Source of the DNA: Solilutibacter tolerans
Lineage (GTDB): Bacteria > Pseudomonadota > Gammaproteobacteria > Xanthomonadales > Xanthomonadaceae
Direction: 5' to 3'
Assembly (NCBI RefSeq): GCF_900155935.1
Contig: NZ_FTLW01000001.1
Span: forward strand, 62,001-126,000
Length of the DNA stretch: 64,000 nt
Shown here: one piece after another, positions 1-9,278 of the stretch
Position numbering within the stretch: the first letter of the stretch is position 1
Layout: each line of letters opens with the position of its first letter
Program-made: the position numbers and the translations under genes
Notes under the pieces: model-generated
What the model was told of the DNA's origin: nothing
What the model saw: only the letters and a program-made list of their open reading frames with translations
Database searches by the model: none

Positions 1-1392
1 GTCGAGCAGCGCCTTGAGGAAGCGCGCCGCCTCGCCGCCGGTACAGGCGCGATGGTCGAAGGTGAGTGAGATCGGCAGGCGGCGATGCACTTCGATGCCG
101 CCGATGACGGCCACGACATCGTGCGAGAGTTTGCCTGCGCCGATGATCGCCACGCACGGCGGGACGACGACCGGCGTGGCGTAGCGGCCCGCGAACATGC
201 CGAAGTTGCTGAGCGAGATGGTGTAGCCCATCAGCTCGCCTTGCGGGATGCTGCGATCTTCCACTTGCGCGCGCAGGCGCTGGATGCCGGCGCGCACGCC
301 CGCCGCATCGAGCATGTCGGCATTGCGCAGCGCAGGCACGAATAGGCCGTCATCGGTATCGACGGCGATGCCAATGTCCACGTGCGGATGCAGCGTGCGG
401 GTCAGCTTCTCGCCATCGAACCACGCATTGAGCGCCGGCACTTGCTTGCACGCCGCCACGATCGCGCGCACCAGGCGGGCAGTGATGTCCTGCTTGCCGA
501 TCCACGCATGCAGGTCGGCATCGTCCACCAACGTGGTCGGAACGACCTTCGCGTGCGCATCCGACATCACGCGGGCCATGTTGCGGCGCACGCCCTTGAG
601 CTGCTCCGGCTGGCCGCTGGCGGCGACGCTCGGCGGTTGCGTGCGCATCGGCTTGCCGCCTTGCGACAGCGTGCTGCGTTGCGCAGGCGCGGCGTCGGCA
701 GCGCGCGCGGCCTGGAATTGCTCGCGCAGGCCTGCGGCGGTGACCTTGGGTGCGCCGGCGGGCGCCAGCTGCGACGGATCAGCCGCGGCTTGCTTCACGT
801 CCTGCATGGTGACTGTGCCATCGGGGCCACTTGCGCGCACGCGGGCGATGTCGATGCCGAGCTTCCTCGCCATCGCGCGCACGGCAGGCACGGCCTTCAC
901 GCCGCCCACGGCCATCGCGGCTTCGCTGCGCACGGAATCGCCGACCTGCATCGCGCCGACCACGGTGCCAGCATCGGCCTTCGCATTCGTGTTGCTGGCT
1001 TCCGGCTGCTTCTCGTCCGTGTCGGCAATCGCGCCGCCTTCGCTGGAGGCGACGACCTTGTCGTCCGGCGCGGGGTCGTGCGAGCCCACGCTATGCCCAC
1101 CGCCGTGGTGATGGCCCGTGTCCTGGCCTTCGGCACGCTGCGGCATCGACATGTCCATCTCGAACTCGGCCAACATGCTGCCGGTGATGATGATGTCGCC
1201 TGCAGCGCCTGCGAGTTTCGTCACCTTGCCGCTGACCGGCGAGGGCACGTCGACGACGGCCTTGGCGGTTTCCATCGAGACGAGGTTGTCGTCCAGCTTG
1301 ATGACATCGCCTTCCTTGACGTGCCATTCGACGATGGTCGCGTCGGGCAGGCCTTCGCCAAGATCGGGGAGAAAAAAAGTCTTCTTGCTCAT
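1..1392 (-). CDS. Dihydrolipoamide acyltransferase (E2) of a 2-oxoacid dehydrogenase complex, 3' end cut by window edge
   Basis: Transfers the acyl group from the E1-bound intermediate through lipoyl-lysine to CoA; cytoplasmic complex core. The 464 codons present begin MSKKTFFLPDLGEG. Domains in order: one lipoyl domain (lipoyl Lys44 in METAKA), a long Asp/His/Gly/Ala-rich linker, a peripheral-subunit-binding domain (VPAVRAMARKLG, about residues 190-220), and the catalytic domain, which reaches the motif DHRACTGGEAARF right at the window edge. The usual DHRxxDG is DHRxxTG here; the catalytic His is kept and the Asp is Thr. The gene is 9 bp downstream of E1 beta, with AAGGAAG ahead of its ATG, so it is the last gene of a three-gene operon. 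Substrate (pyruvate or branched-chain 2-oxoacid) cannot be decided from sequence alone. Confidence 0.93.
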   Translation of the reverse strand, partial: MSKKTFFLPDLGEGLPDATIVEWHVKEGDVIKLDDNLVSMETAKAVVDVPSPVSGKVTKLAGAAGDIIITGSMLAEFEMDMSMPQRAEGQDTGHHHGGGHSVGSHDPAPDDKVVASSEGGAIADTDEKQPEASNTNAKADAGTVVGAMQVGDSVRSEAAMAVGGVKAVPAVRAMARKLGIDIARVRASGPDGTVTMQDVKQAAADPSQLAPAGAPKVTAAGLREQFQAARAADAAPAQRSTLSQGGKPMRTQPPSVAASGQPEQLKGVRRNMARVMSDAHAKVVPTTLVDDADLHAWIGKQDITARLVRAIVAACKQVPALNAWFDGEKLTRTLHPHVDIGIAVDTDDGLFVPALRNADMLDAAGVRAGIQRLRAQVEDRSIPQGELMGYTISLSNFGMFAGRYATPVVVPPCVAIIGAGKLSHDVVAVIGGIEVHRRLPISLTFDHRACTGGEAARFLKALLD

Positions 1393-1401
1393 GGGGCTTC
1401 C

Positions 1402-2388
1402 TTAAGAGTGCGCCATCGCGCGCTTGGACGCCGCGACGATCTTGTCCACGCTGGGCAGGTACTTCATTTCCAGACGGAACAAGGGGATGTGGGTGTCGTA
1501 ACCGGTGACGCGCTCGACCGGTGCCAAGAGATCGAACAGGCATTCCTCGGCGACGCGGGCGGCGATCTCCGCGCCGAAGCCCGCGGTCTTCGCGGCCTCG
1601 TGCACGATGACGCAACGGCCGGTCTTGGCGACGGATTCGGCGATGGTGTCGAAGTCGAGCGGCTTGAGCGTCGCGACATCGATCACTTCCGCGCTGATGC
1701 CCTCACTCGCGAGTTTCTCCGCAGCTTCGAGCGTCTCTTTCACTTGCGCGCCCCAGGTGACGAGGGTGATGTCGCTGCCATCGCGCAGCACGAAGCAGAC
1801 ATCGAGCGGCAGCGCTTCGCCATCATCCGGCACCAGCTCCTTGTACTGGCGATAGATGCGCTTGGGCTCCATGTAGATGACTGGGTCCGGGTCGCGGATG
1901 GCGGCGAGCAGCAGGCCATAGGCGCGTGCAGGCGATGAGGGCATCACCACGCGCAAACCGGGCACGTTGGTGAAGATGGACTCGTTCGCCTCGCTGTGAT
2001 GCTCCGGTGCGCGGATGCCGCCGCCCCACGGTACGCGCAGCACCATCGGGCACGTCAGTCGGCCGCGGGTGCGGTAACGCATGCGCGCGGCGTGGCAGAC
2101 GATGAAGTCCACCATCGGATACATGAAGCCGTCGAACTGCGCTTCGGCCACCGGCTTCATGCCTTGCGAGGCCATGCCGACGGTAAGGCCCGCGATCGTG
2201 GTTTCGTCGAGCGGCGTGTCGAGGATGCGCTCAGGGCCGAAGGTGGCGGAGAGGCCCGCGGTCGCGCGGAACACGCCGCCGTTGACGCCGACATCCTCAC
2301 CCAACACGACGACGCTGTCGTCGTTGCGCAGTTCATACGCTAGCGCTTGGGTGATTGCTTCGATCAGTGCAATGGGTTGGTCGCTCAT
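1402..2388 (-). CDS. 2-oxoacid dehydrogenase E1 component, beta subunit
   Basis: Beta subunit of the thiamine-diphosphate E1 heterotetramer that decarboxylates a 2-oxoacid and acylates E2. The 328-residue product has the expected family length and starts MSDQPIALIEAITQAL; the conserved GEDVGVNGGVFRAT and DTPLDE blocks mark the transketolase pyrimidine-binding domain, and the C-terminal transketolase domain includes VIDVATLKPLD and VTGYDTHIP. Its ATG overlaps the stop of E1 alpha by 4 bp (ATGA), suggesting translational coupling. Both pyruvate and branched-chain complexes use this subunit type, so no symbol is assigned. Confidence 0.93.
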   Translation of the reverse strand: MSDQPIALIEAITQALAYELRNDDSVVVLGEDVGVNGGVFRATAGLSATFGPERILDTPLDETTIAGLTVGMASQGMKPVAEAQFDGFMYPMVDFIVCHAARMRYRTRGRLTCPMVLRVPWGGGIRAPEHHSEANESIFTNVPGLRVVMPSSPARAYGLLLAAIRDPDPVIYMEPKRIYRQYKELVPDDGEALPLDVCFVLRDGSDITLVTWGAQVKETLEAAEKLASEGISAEVIDVATLKPLDFDTIAESVAKTGRCVIVHEAAKTAGFGAEIAARVAEECLFDLLAPVERVTGYDTHIPLFRLEMKYLPSVDKIVAASKRAMAHS

Positions 2389-3473
2389 GCGCGTGCCTCC
2401 TTGGCGGCCTTGTCCAGGGCGATGGCTTCCTCGCGCTGCGCGAGCACATCGGCCGGCATGTCGCCGTAGAGGTAATCGAACATCGCTTCTACCGGCTGCA
2501 CCGGCGTTTCAAGGTAGGCGTTGATCTCGGTGTCGACCACCTTGCCGCATTCATCGATCCAGGCTTTCTCTTGTTCCTCATCCCACAACTTGAGGTCGGT
2601 GAGGTATTTGCGCAGGCGCAGGAAAGGCTCGCGGGTCCAGGCATCCTTCACTTCCTCTTCGCCGCGATAACGGCGCGCGTCATCGGCGGTGGTGTGATCG
2701 TGCAGGCGATAGGTCATGAATTCGATCACGCTGCCGCCTTCGCCCTTGCGTGCGCGCTCGGTGGCGCGGCGCATGGCTTCGAGCACGGCGATCAAATCAT
2801 TGCCGTCGACTTGCAAGCAGTGCAGGCCGCCGGCCAAGCCTTTCTGCGCCAGAGTTTCGGCACCGGTCTGTGCCTTGCGCGGCACCGAGATCGCCCAGCC
2901 GTTGTTGATCACGCAGAGCACCAGCGGGAGTTGATACGCACCGCCGGAGTTCACCGCCGCGTAGAAGTCGGTCTTGGACGAGCCACCGTCACCACAGCAG
3001 GCGACGGCGACGCGCTTCTGGTTACGCAGCTTGAACGACAGCGCCGCACCCGCGGCCATCAGGCATTGGGTGGAGATCGGCACGCACCACGGGTAATCGT
3101 TGCGCGGCACTTCGAAATCGTTACCGCGCTCGTCGCCTCCCCAATACATCAGCACGTCGCGCGGCTTCACTCCGCGCATGAATTGCGCGCCGTACTCGCG
3201 ATAGCTGGGGGCGAAGACATCGTCCGGCGTCATCGACGCGCCGATGCCCACGTGCGTGGCTTCGTGGCCCAGGCAGGCGGCATAGGTGCCCAGTTTGCCG
3301 GTGCGCTGCAGTGCGATGGCTTTGGTGTCGAAGGTGCGCACGAACAACATGCGCTTGAATAGGGGCACTAGCTTGGCCGGGTCATCCACCGCAGGGGGCA
3401 GTGGGCCGGCAAGGGTGCCGTCCGGTTTCAGGCATTGCAGGTATTCGATCTTGAACTCGGCAGCTAAGGACAT
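2385..3473 (-). CDS. 2-oxoacid dehydrogenase E1 component, alpha subunit
   Basis: Alpha subunit carrying the thiamine-diphosphate site. The 362-residue protein contains the ThDP motif: GDGGSSKTDF followed about 25 residues later by INNGW (GDG-X(25-30)-N). The phosphorylation-loop region RLHDHTTADDARRYR is typical of alpha2-beta2 E1 enzymes. It is the first gene of the operon; the 144 bp upstream separate it from the divergent tryptophan dioxygenase gene, so the operon promoter should lie there. Xanthomonad relatives are labelled either pyruvate or 3-methyl-2-oxobutanoate dehydrogenase, and I cannot choose between them. Confidence 0.93.
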   Translation of the reverse strand: MSLAAEFKIEYLQCLKPDGTLAGPLPPAVDDPAKLVPLFKRMLFVRTFDTKAIALQRTGKLGTYAACLGHEATHVGIGASMTPDDVFAPSYREYGAQFMRGVKPRDVLMYWGGDERGNDFEVPRNDYPWCVPISTQCLMAAGAALSFKLRNQKRVAVACCGDGGSSKTDFYAAVNSGGAYQLPLVLCVINNGWAISVPRKAQTGAETLAQKGLAGGLHCLQVDGNDLIAVLEAMRRATERARKGEGGSVIEFMTYRLHDHTTADDARRYRGEEEVKDAWTREPFLRLRKYLTDLKLWDEEQEKAWIDECGKVVDTEINAYLETPVQPVEAMFDYLYGDMPADVLAQREEAIALDKAAKEARA

Positions 3474-3617
3474 GCAGGCATCCGATGGACTGATGGTGCA
3501 TTCATGATAACGAGCGTGCGCTAAGGTTCCGTTGCGCGCTGCGGCATGAATAGACGGGCCGTTTGTGCTTGATCAGGGTCAGACCGGAAGGCCGGCCTGT
3601 CATGCGAGAATTCGTGC

Positions 3618-4505
3618 ATGAGCAATCCGCAAAACGAACGCGTCCTTGAAGACGGAATCCATACGGACCTGTCTGGTCGGATGACTTATGCCGGCTATCT
3701 GCAATTGGACCGTCTGCTGTCCGCGCAAATGCCCTTGTCCGATCCGCCGAATCATGACGAGATGCTCTTCATCATCCAGCACCAGACGAGCGAGCTCTGG
3801 CTGAAGCTGTTGATCCATGAGTTGACTGCGGCGGTTGACCACTTGCGCCATGACCGGGTCTGGCAATTCGGCAAGGCGGTCGCACGATGCAAGCAGGTGA
3901 TGGATCAACTCACCAATCAATGGTCAGTGCTGGAAACACTGACGCCCTCCGAATACATGGAATTCCGTGATGTATTGGGGCCATCGTCCGGCTTCCAGTC
4001 GTTGCAGTACCGCACGGTGGAATTTTTGCTGGGCAACAAGAATGCGGGTATGGTCAAGGTGTTCAAGCACGACGAGGCCGCATCCAACACCTTGAGCGCG
4101 GTGCTGGATGCGCCCAGTCTGTATGACGAATTCCTGCGCTATTTGGCGCGCTGGGGCCATGCGGTGCCGCAAAGCCATGTTGAGCGTGATTGGTCGAAGC
4201 CGCATGTGCTGGATCAAGCATTGTTGCCGGTCTTCGAGCGTATCTACGAGGACACGGATCGCTACTGGCGCGAATACGCCCTGTGCGAAGACATGGTCGA
4301 TCTGGAGACGCAATTCCAGCTGTGGCGCTTCCGTCACATGCGCACGGTGATGCGCATCATCGGCTTCAAGCGCGGCACCGGCGGGTCTTCTGGTGTGGAT
4401 TTCTTGAAGCGTGCATTGGACCTGACGTTCTTCCCTGAATTGTTCGAAGTCCGCACCACGATCGGCCCCGAGCGTGGCTATGGCGAGGATGTCGCCGAGC
4501 GCTGA
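3618..4505 (+). CDS. kynA: Tryptophan 2,3-dioxygenase
   Basis: Haem dioxygenase opening the indole ring of L-tryptophan to N-formylkynurenine, first step of the kynurenine pathway. The 295-residue protein has [15 protein letters not shown], with His55 as the distal base, and [20 protein letters not shown], with His240 as the axial haem ligand; these are the positions known for the Xanthomonas campestris enzyme. It is divergent from the E1/E2 operon. No kynureninase or kynurenine formamidase gene is adjacent, so the rest of the pathway must lie elsewhere. Confidence 0.96.
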   Translation: MSNPQNERVLEDGIHTDLSGRMTYAGYLQLDRLLSAQMPLSDPPNHDEMLFIIQHQTSELWLKLLIHELTAAVDHLRHDRVWQFGKAVARCKQVMDQLTNQWSVLETLTPSEYMEFRDVLGPSSGFQSLQYRTVEFLLGNKNAGMVKVFKHDEAASNTLSAVLDAPSLYDEFLRYLARWGHAVPQSHVERDWSKPHVLDQALLPVFERIYEDTDRYWREYALCEDMVDLETQFQLWRFRHMRTVMRIIGFKRGTGGSSGVDFLKRALDLTFFPELFEVRTTIGPERGYGEDVAER

Positions 4506-4650
4506 GATTCTGCCCAAAGCGTGATGGCGTGCCATTCATGCCACTGCGGATGAATGCGCCGGTGTTTGACGTGAAGGGGGTGGGTCGGTAATCCTCGCCT
4601 GTCGCCCTTGCTGGGCGCGCCTCCTAAATTACGTAACACGGGGATACCGA

Positions 4651-6189
4651 ATGAGCACATCCGTGCCGAATAACGTCGAGCCCAACGGGCCGGCCGTGCA
4701 ATTGCCGCCTGGCGGCACGCAACCGCCCAATTTTCCGCAGGCGATGGGGCATCCCAAACCGCTGTGGATGTTGTTCATGACCGAGTTCTGGGAACGCTTT
4801 GCGTTCTACGGCATGCGTTGGGCGTTGGTGCTCTACATCGTGGCCCAGTTCCATAACGGCGATGCCAGTGGTGAAGCCCCGGCCAGCGAGCTCTATGGCG
4901 CTTACCTGGCATTGGTGTACGCAGCGGCGATTTTCGGCGGCTACGTCGCGGACAAATTGATTGGCTACCAGCGTGCGATCCTGCTCGGTGCGGTGATCAT
5001 GGCAGCGGGCTTGTTTATGGTGATGATGCCGAGCGAGAACCTGCTGAAGTTGGGCCTGGCCACGATCATCGTCGGCAACGGCCTGTTCAAGCCGATCATC
5101 TCGACCATGGTGGGCAAGCTCTACGCCACCGGCGACGAGCGTCGTGACTCCGGCTTCACCATCTTCTACATGGGCATCAACGCCGGTGCGTTCATCGCGC
5201 CGATCCTGACCGGCATCCTGGCCGACAAGATCTTCGGCACGCCCGAGATGCCGGCCTACAAGGTCGTGTTCATGGCGGCAGGTATCGGTATGGTGATCAG
5301 CCTGGTGTGGTTCTGGTTTGGACGCGCGCAGCTGAAGGGCGTGGGTGCGCCGCCGGCAGGCCATGAGGGTATGGGGCGCGTGTTGATGGTGGCCCTTGGT
5401 GCATTGATTGCCATCCCGATGTTCTACTTCCTGCTCACCATCGACGCAGGCATCCTCAACTGGATCCTGATCGCGCTCTTTGTCGCTCCGGCGATCATGC
5501 TGCTGGCCGAGGGCATCCGCGAAGGCGCGGTGCAGCGCGACATGGTGATCGCGATGCTGATCATCTTCGGTTTCAACGTGTTGTTCTGGATGTTCTTCGA
5601 GCAGGCCGGCAGTTCGTTCAACTTCCTCGCGCAGAACATCGTGAATCGTGACCTCAACGGTTGGGAATTCCCGGTCGGTTGGTTCCAGTCGGTCAACTCG
5701 ATCGCGATCATCACCTTGGCCCCGGTGTTGGCGTGGCTCTGGGTGAAAATGGGCAAGTCGAATCCTTCGATTCCGCGCAAGTTTGGCTTGGGCTTGATCT
5801 TCAACGGTTTGGCCTTCTTGCTGTTGATGTTCGCGCTCTCCAGCCTGGTGGATCCCGAGACCCTGAAAATCCCGTTCTGGACCTTGTTCATGGTCTACGT
5901 GATCCAGTCCATCGGTGAGCTGTGCCTGTCGCCGATCGGCCTGTCGATGACCACCAAGCTGGCCCCAGCCAAGCTGACCGGTCTGGCGATGGGCGGCTGG
6001 TTCCTGTCGATCGCGATCGGCAACAATCTGTCCGGTATCTTCGCCAGCAGCGTGAGCGGCGAGGGCGGCATGACGACCGATTCGGCACTGGCCGGTTACA
6101 CCTTCGGCTTCTGGGCACTGCTCGGCGCCGGCGTGGTCTTGTTCCTGATCGCGCCCTTGGTGCAGAAGTTGATGCACGGCGTGAAATAA
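4651..6189 (+). CDS. POT-family proton-dependent oligopeptide transporter
   Basis: Inner-membrane major-facilitator transporter importing di- and tripeptides with protons. The 512-residue protein has a soluble Pro/Gly-rich N-terminus of about 35 residues, then the family signature EFWERFAFYGMRW (ExxER) in the first helix, and repeated hydrophobic segments consistent with 12-14 helices. FTIFYMGINAGAFIAP and SIGELCLSPIGLSM are the two PTR2 signatures. GGGGA lies just upstream of the ATG. The gene is monocistronic: a strong UUCG hairpin terminator follows 20 bp after the stop. Confidence 0.95.
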   Translation: MSTSVPNNVEPNGPAVQLPPGGTQPPNFPQAMGHPKPLWMLFMTEFWERFAFYGMRWALVLYIVAQFHNGDASGEAPASELYGAYLALVYAAAIFGGYVADKLIGYQRAILLGAVIMAAGLFMVMMPSENLLKLGLATIIVGNGLFKPIISTMVGKLYATGDERRDSGFTIFYMGINAGAFIAPILTGILADKIFGTPEMPAYKVVFMAAGIGMVISLVWFWFGRAQLKGVGAPPAGHEGMGRVLMVALGALIAIPMFYFLLTIDAGILNWILIALFVAPAIMLLAEGIREGAVQRDMVIAMLIIFGFNVLFWMFFEQAGSSFNFLAQNIVNRDLNGWEFPVGWFQSVNSIAIITLAPVLAWLWVKMGKSNPSIPRKFGLGLIFNGLAFLLLMFALSSLVDPETLKIPFWTLFMVYVIQSIGELCLSPIGLSMTTKLAPAKLTGLAMGGWFLSIAIGNNLSGIFASSVSGEGGMTTDSALAGYTFGFWALLGAGVVLFLIAPLVQKLMHGVK

Positions 6190-6208
6190 ACCCATCACGC
6201 AACACGAG

Positions 6209-6236
6209 ACGGCGACTTCGGTCGCCGTTTCTTTTT
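6209..6236 (+). terminator. Rho-independent terminator after the POT transporter
   Basis: Perfect 8-bp stem ACGGCGAC / GTCGCCGT closed by a C(UUCG)G tetraloop and followed by TTTCTTTTT. It ends transcription ahead of the next gene. Confidence 0.92.
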
Positions 6237-6263
6237 CAGCAACATGGATACCTGGAGGCCACG

Positions 6264-7625
6264 ATGCATCGCCGCACTTTCCTCAAGTCATCCGCTGCAG
6301 GCGCCCTCGTGATGGCGACGACATCCTGGCCGCTCGGTGCGCGAACACGTGACCGCATTCGCGTTGCGATGATCGGCACGGGCCTGCGTGGCCAATCGCA
6401 ACTGGGCCCGCTGCTGAGTCGTGACGATGTCGAACTGGTCGCCATTTGCGATACCCAGCAAGTGATGCTGGACAAGACCTTGGCCATCATCGAAAAGACC
6501 GGTCGTCGCAAGCCGAAGGTGTACGGCGGCAATGGCGACGTGCGTGCCTGGAAGGCCCTGCTGGCGCAGAAGGGCATCGATGCGGTGTTCATCGTGACGC
6601 CGTGGGAATGGCATGCATCGATGTCGATCGCGGCGATGCAAGCCGGCATTGCGGTCGGCTGCGAAGTCGTCGCCGGCATCACCTTGCAGGATCATTGGGA
6701 TGTGCTGCGTGCGCAGCAGCGCACGGGCACGCCCTACATGCTGCTGGAGAACGTCTGCTATCGCCGCGATGTATTGGCCGTGCTGCAGATGGTGCGTGCT
6801 GGCCTGTTTGGCGAGCTGGTGCACATGCAGGCGGGCTACCAGCATGATTTGCGTGCTGTGAAGTTCAACTCGGGCAACCCCAACGAGCCCTACGGCAGCG
6901 GCGCCGAGTTTGGCGACAAGGGCTTCTCGGAAGCGCAGTGGCGCACGCAACATTCCATCGACCGCAACGGCGAGTTGTATCCCAGCCATGGCATCGGTCC
7001 GTGCGCGATGTACGCCAACATCCATCGCGGCAATCGCTTTACTCACATCAATGCGTTTGCCAGCAAGGCGCGGGGCCTGCACGAATACATCGTCGAGCAT
7101 CCCAAGGGCGGCGCGAACCATCCCAACGCCGGGGTCAAGTTCAAGCTGGGCGATGTGGTGACCACGACGCTGCGCTGCGAGAACGGCGAGACCATCCTCC
7201 TGCAGCACGACACGTCGCTGCCGCGCCCGTATTCGTTGGGCTTTCGCGTGCAGGGCACCGATGGCCTGTGGATGGACGTCAACAAGTCGATCCATGTCGA
7301 AGGCAAGAGCCCAGCGCACAAATGGGAACAAGCGCAAAAGTATTACGACGAATACGACCATCCGTTGTGGCGCAATTACGCGGCCAAAGCCGCGGGCGCA
7401 GGCCATGGCGGGATGGACTGGTTCGTCATCCACGCCTTCATCGAGGCACTGAAGGCGAATACGCCGATGCCGATCGATATCTACGACGCTGTCGCCTGGA
7501 GCGCGATCACGCCGCTGTCCGAGCAATCCATCGCCGAGGATTACAAGACGCTGGCTTTCCCTGATTTCACCGAAGGCAAGTGGAAGGACAGGAAGCCGAT
7601 CTTCGCGCTCGACGGCCGTTATTGA
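6264..7625 (+). CDS. Tat-exported Gfo/Idh/MocA oxidoreductase, GH109-like
   Basis: A 453-residue periplasmic protein. It begins MHRRTFLKSSAAG, a twin-arginine signal, and continues into a Rossmann NAD(P)-binding domain (IRVAMIGTGLRGQS, about residues 33-46) with a GFO_IDH_MocA C-terminal region. The segment YPSHGIGPCAMYANIHRGNRF resembles the Tat-dependent glycoside hydrolase family 109 (NAD-dependent alpha-N-acetylgalactosaminidase) and related putative dehydrogenases. I chose the ATG with GGAGG 5 nt upstream; the frame stays open far upstream but that part is antisense to nothing and overlaps the transporter. The 3' end overlaps the convergent MarR gene by 7 bp. Substrate is not predictable. 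Confidence 0.85.
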   Translation: MHRRTFLKSSAAGALVMATTSWPLGARTRDRIRVAMIGTGLRGQSQLGPLLSRDDVELVAICDTQQVMLDKTLAIIEKTGRRKPKVYGGNGDVRAWKALLAQKGIDAVFIVTPWEWHASMSIAAMQAGIAVGCEVVAGITLQDHWDVLRAQQRTGTPYMLLENVCYRRDVLAVLQMVRAGLFGELVHMQAGYQHDLRAVKFNSGNPNEPYGSGAEFGDKGFSEAQWRTQHSIDRNGELYPSHGIGPCAMYANIHRGNRFTHINAFASKARGLHEYIVEHPKGGANHPNAGVKFKLGDVVTTTLRCENGETILLQHDTSLPRPYSLGFRVQGTDGLWMDVNKSIHVEGKSPAHKWEQAQKYYDEYDHPLWRNYAAKAAGAGHGGMDWFVIHAFIEALKANTPMPIDIYDAVAWSAITPLSEQSIAEDYKTLAFPDFTEGKWKDRKPIFALDGRY

Positions 7626-8116
7626 CTGGCCGGTGCCAGTGCATGCGCGTCGGTTTCGGCGCGCAGTTCCATCTCGTCCAGGCGGTCCAGCAAACGGAAC
7701 AGTAGCGCGCGTTCCGCTTCGGGCATCCCTTCCAGCACGTGGCGCTCGAAGTCGAGCGCCAGCGGCACGACCTGATCGTAGACGGCCAAGCCTTCTTCGG
7801 ACAGCTGCAGCACGGAGCGACGGCGGTCCTCGTCATCGAATTCCCGCGCCAGGCGTCCCGCCGCCAGCAGGCTGGCCACGGCGCGGCTGACCGCCACCTT
7901 GTCCATCGCGGTGCGCTCGGCCACCTCGCGGGCCGACAGGCCCGGATAGCGGCCCAAGACAGCCATCACCCGCCATTCGGTCACGCTCAAGGACAGACGC
8001 TCTGAATACTCGCGCGCGATCGCGCTGCTGATGCGGTTGGACAGCACGCTGAGGCGATAGGGCAGGAAGTGCTTGAGGTCGAGCTCCGCATGCCGGGGCT
8101 GGCGCTTTCGGCTCAT
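7619..8116 (-). CDS. MarR-family regulator next to the homogentisate genes
   Basis: A 165-residue winged-helix repressor candidate. The DNA-binding domain spans roughly residues 40-110 (VTEWRVMAVLGRYPGLSAREVAERTAMDKVAVSRAVASLLAAGRLAR, with wing FDDEDRRR). It is divergent from hppD, with only 66 bp between the two start codons, and a palindrome centred on CATATG lies in that gap. By context it probably represses hppD-hmgA and itself and responds to an aromatic intermediate; this is inference. Confidence 0.88.
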   Translation of the reverse strand: MSRKRQPRHAELDLKHFLPYRLSVLSNRISSAIAREYSERLSLSVTEWRVMAVLGRYPGLSAREVAERTAMDKVAVSRAVASLLAAGRLAREFDDEDRRRSVLQLSEEGLAVYDQVVPLALDFERHVLEGMPEAERALLFRLLDRLDEMELRAETDAHALAPASQ

Positions 8117-8135
8117 TCAGAGACCAGTTGAGATG

Positions 8136-8149
8136 GTTGCATATGAAAC
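8136..8149. promoter_or_regulatory. Candidate MarR operator between marR and hppD
   Basis: GTTGCATATGAAAC is a 14-bp palindrome with a single mismatched pair (G8139/A8146), the usual size of a MarR site. A second overlapping symmetry, CATAT-N6-ATATG, spans 8140-8155. It lies 20 bp upstream of the regulator start and 33 bp upstream of hppD, where it could overlap both promoters. Confidence 0.55.
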
Positions 8150-8182
8150 TATATGATAGGACACCCCAGTGAGGACACCACC

Positions 8183-9268
8183 ATGAGCGCGCAACCCAAC
8201 CTCGGCATGACCGTAACCACCTTCGACAACCCGATGGGCATCAACGGCTTCGAGTTTGTCGAGTTTGCCGCTCCGGCCGGGCAGGGCGAGGCGATGCACG
8301 CCTATCTGCGCAACATGGGCTTCACCGCGACCGCGCGCCACAAGACCCGCCCGATCACCCTGTACAAGCAGGGCGGCGTGAACTTCCTCATCAATGAGGA
8401 TCCGGATTCCTTCGCCTCCGATTTCGCTGCGGCGCATGGCCTGTCGGCTTGCGGCTTCGCGATCCGATTCCAGAAACCGGTCGATGAAGTCTTCAACGTC
8501 GTGTTGGGCAATGGCGGCGAGGCGATCACGCACAAGTCTGAGAGCAAGGCGGTCGATGCGCCGGTCGTGAAGGGCATCGGTGACTGCATGCTGTATCTGG
8601 TCGATGCCGAAGGCGGCGACTTGTACCAGGACTTCGTCGCCATCGAAGGCGTCGATCAGAACCCGGTCGGTTTTGGCCTGACCTTCATCGATCACCTCAC
8701 CCACAACCTCTACTTCGGCAACATGCAGAAGTGGTCGGACTATTACGAGAAGCTGTTCAATTTCCGCGAGATCCGCTACTTCGACATCAAGGGTGCGAAG
8801 ACGGGCCTGGTGTCGAAGGCGATGACGGCGCCGGACGGCATCGTGCGCATTCCGCTCAACGAGTCGAACGACCCGAAGTCGCAGATCAACGAATACCTTG
8901 ATGCCTACAAGGGCGAAGGCATCCAGCACATCGCGCTGTTCACCGATGACATCTACGCGTCGGTCGAAGCGATGCGCGAGGCGGGCGTCGCCTTCCTCGA
9001 TACGCCGGAAACTTACTTTGAAGTGATCGACCAGCGCGTGCCCGACCATGGCGAAGACGTGCCGCGCCTGGCCAAGAACAAGATCCTGATCGATGCGGAC
9101 CCGGAGACCAAACAGCGCAAGTTGCTGCAGATCTTCACCCAGAACGCATTCGGCCCGATCTTCTTCGAGATCATCCAGCGCAAGGGCAACGAAGGCTTTG
9201 GCGAAGGCAATTTCCAGGCGCTGTTCGAGTCGATCGAGCGCGACCAGATGAAGCGCGGCGTCCTGTAA
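8183..9268 (+). CDS. hppD: 4-hydroxyphenylpyruvate dioxygenase
   Basis: Fe(II) enzyme converting 4-hydroxyphenylpyruvate to homogentisate in tyrosine catabolism. The 361-residue product has the three iron ligands in vicinal-oxygen-chelate context: His171 (IDHLTHN), His249 (IQHIALF) and Glu329 (FFEIIQRKG). The ATG at 8183 has GAGGA 7 nt upstream; an in-frame ATG 30 nt earlier lies beside the operator and lacks a ribosome-binding site. hmgA follows after 10 bp, so the two form an operon. Confidence 0.96.
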   Translation: MSAQPNLGMTVTTFDNPMGINGFEFVEFAAPAGQGEAMHAYLRNMGFTATARHKTRPITLYKQGGVNFLINEDPDSFASDFAAAHGLSACGFAIRFQKPVDEVFNVVLGNGGEAITHKSESKAVDAPVVKGIGDCMLYLVDAEGGDLYQDFVAIEGVDQNPVGFGLTFIDHLTHNLYFGNMQKWSDYYEKLFNFREIRYFDIKGAKTGLVSKAMTAPDGIVRIPLNESNDPKSQINEYLDAYKGEGIQHIALFTDDIYASVEAMREAGVAFLDTPETYFEVIDQRVPDHGEDVPRLAKNKILIDADPETKQRKLLQIFTQNAFGPIFFEIIQRKGNEGFGEGNFQALFESIERDQMKRGVL

Positions 9269-9278
9269 GGAGCAAGCC

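Noticed and set aside
4624-6198. 524-codon minus-strand open frame opposite the POT transporter
   Set aside because: Shadow of the transporter; composition is Gln/His/Asp-rich and has no membrane or domain features.
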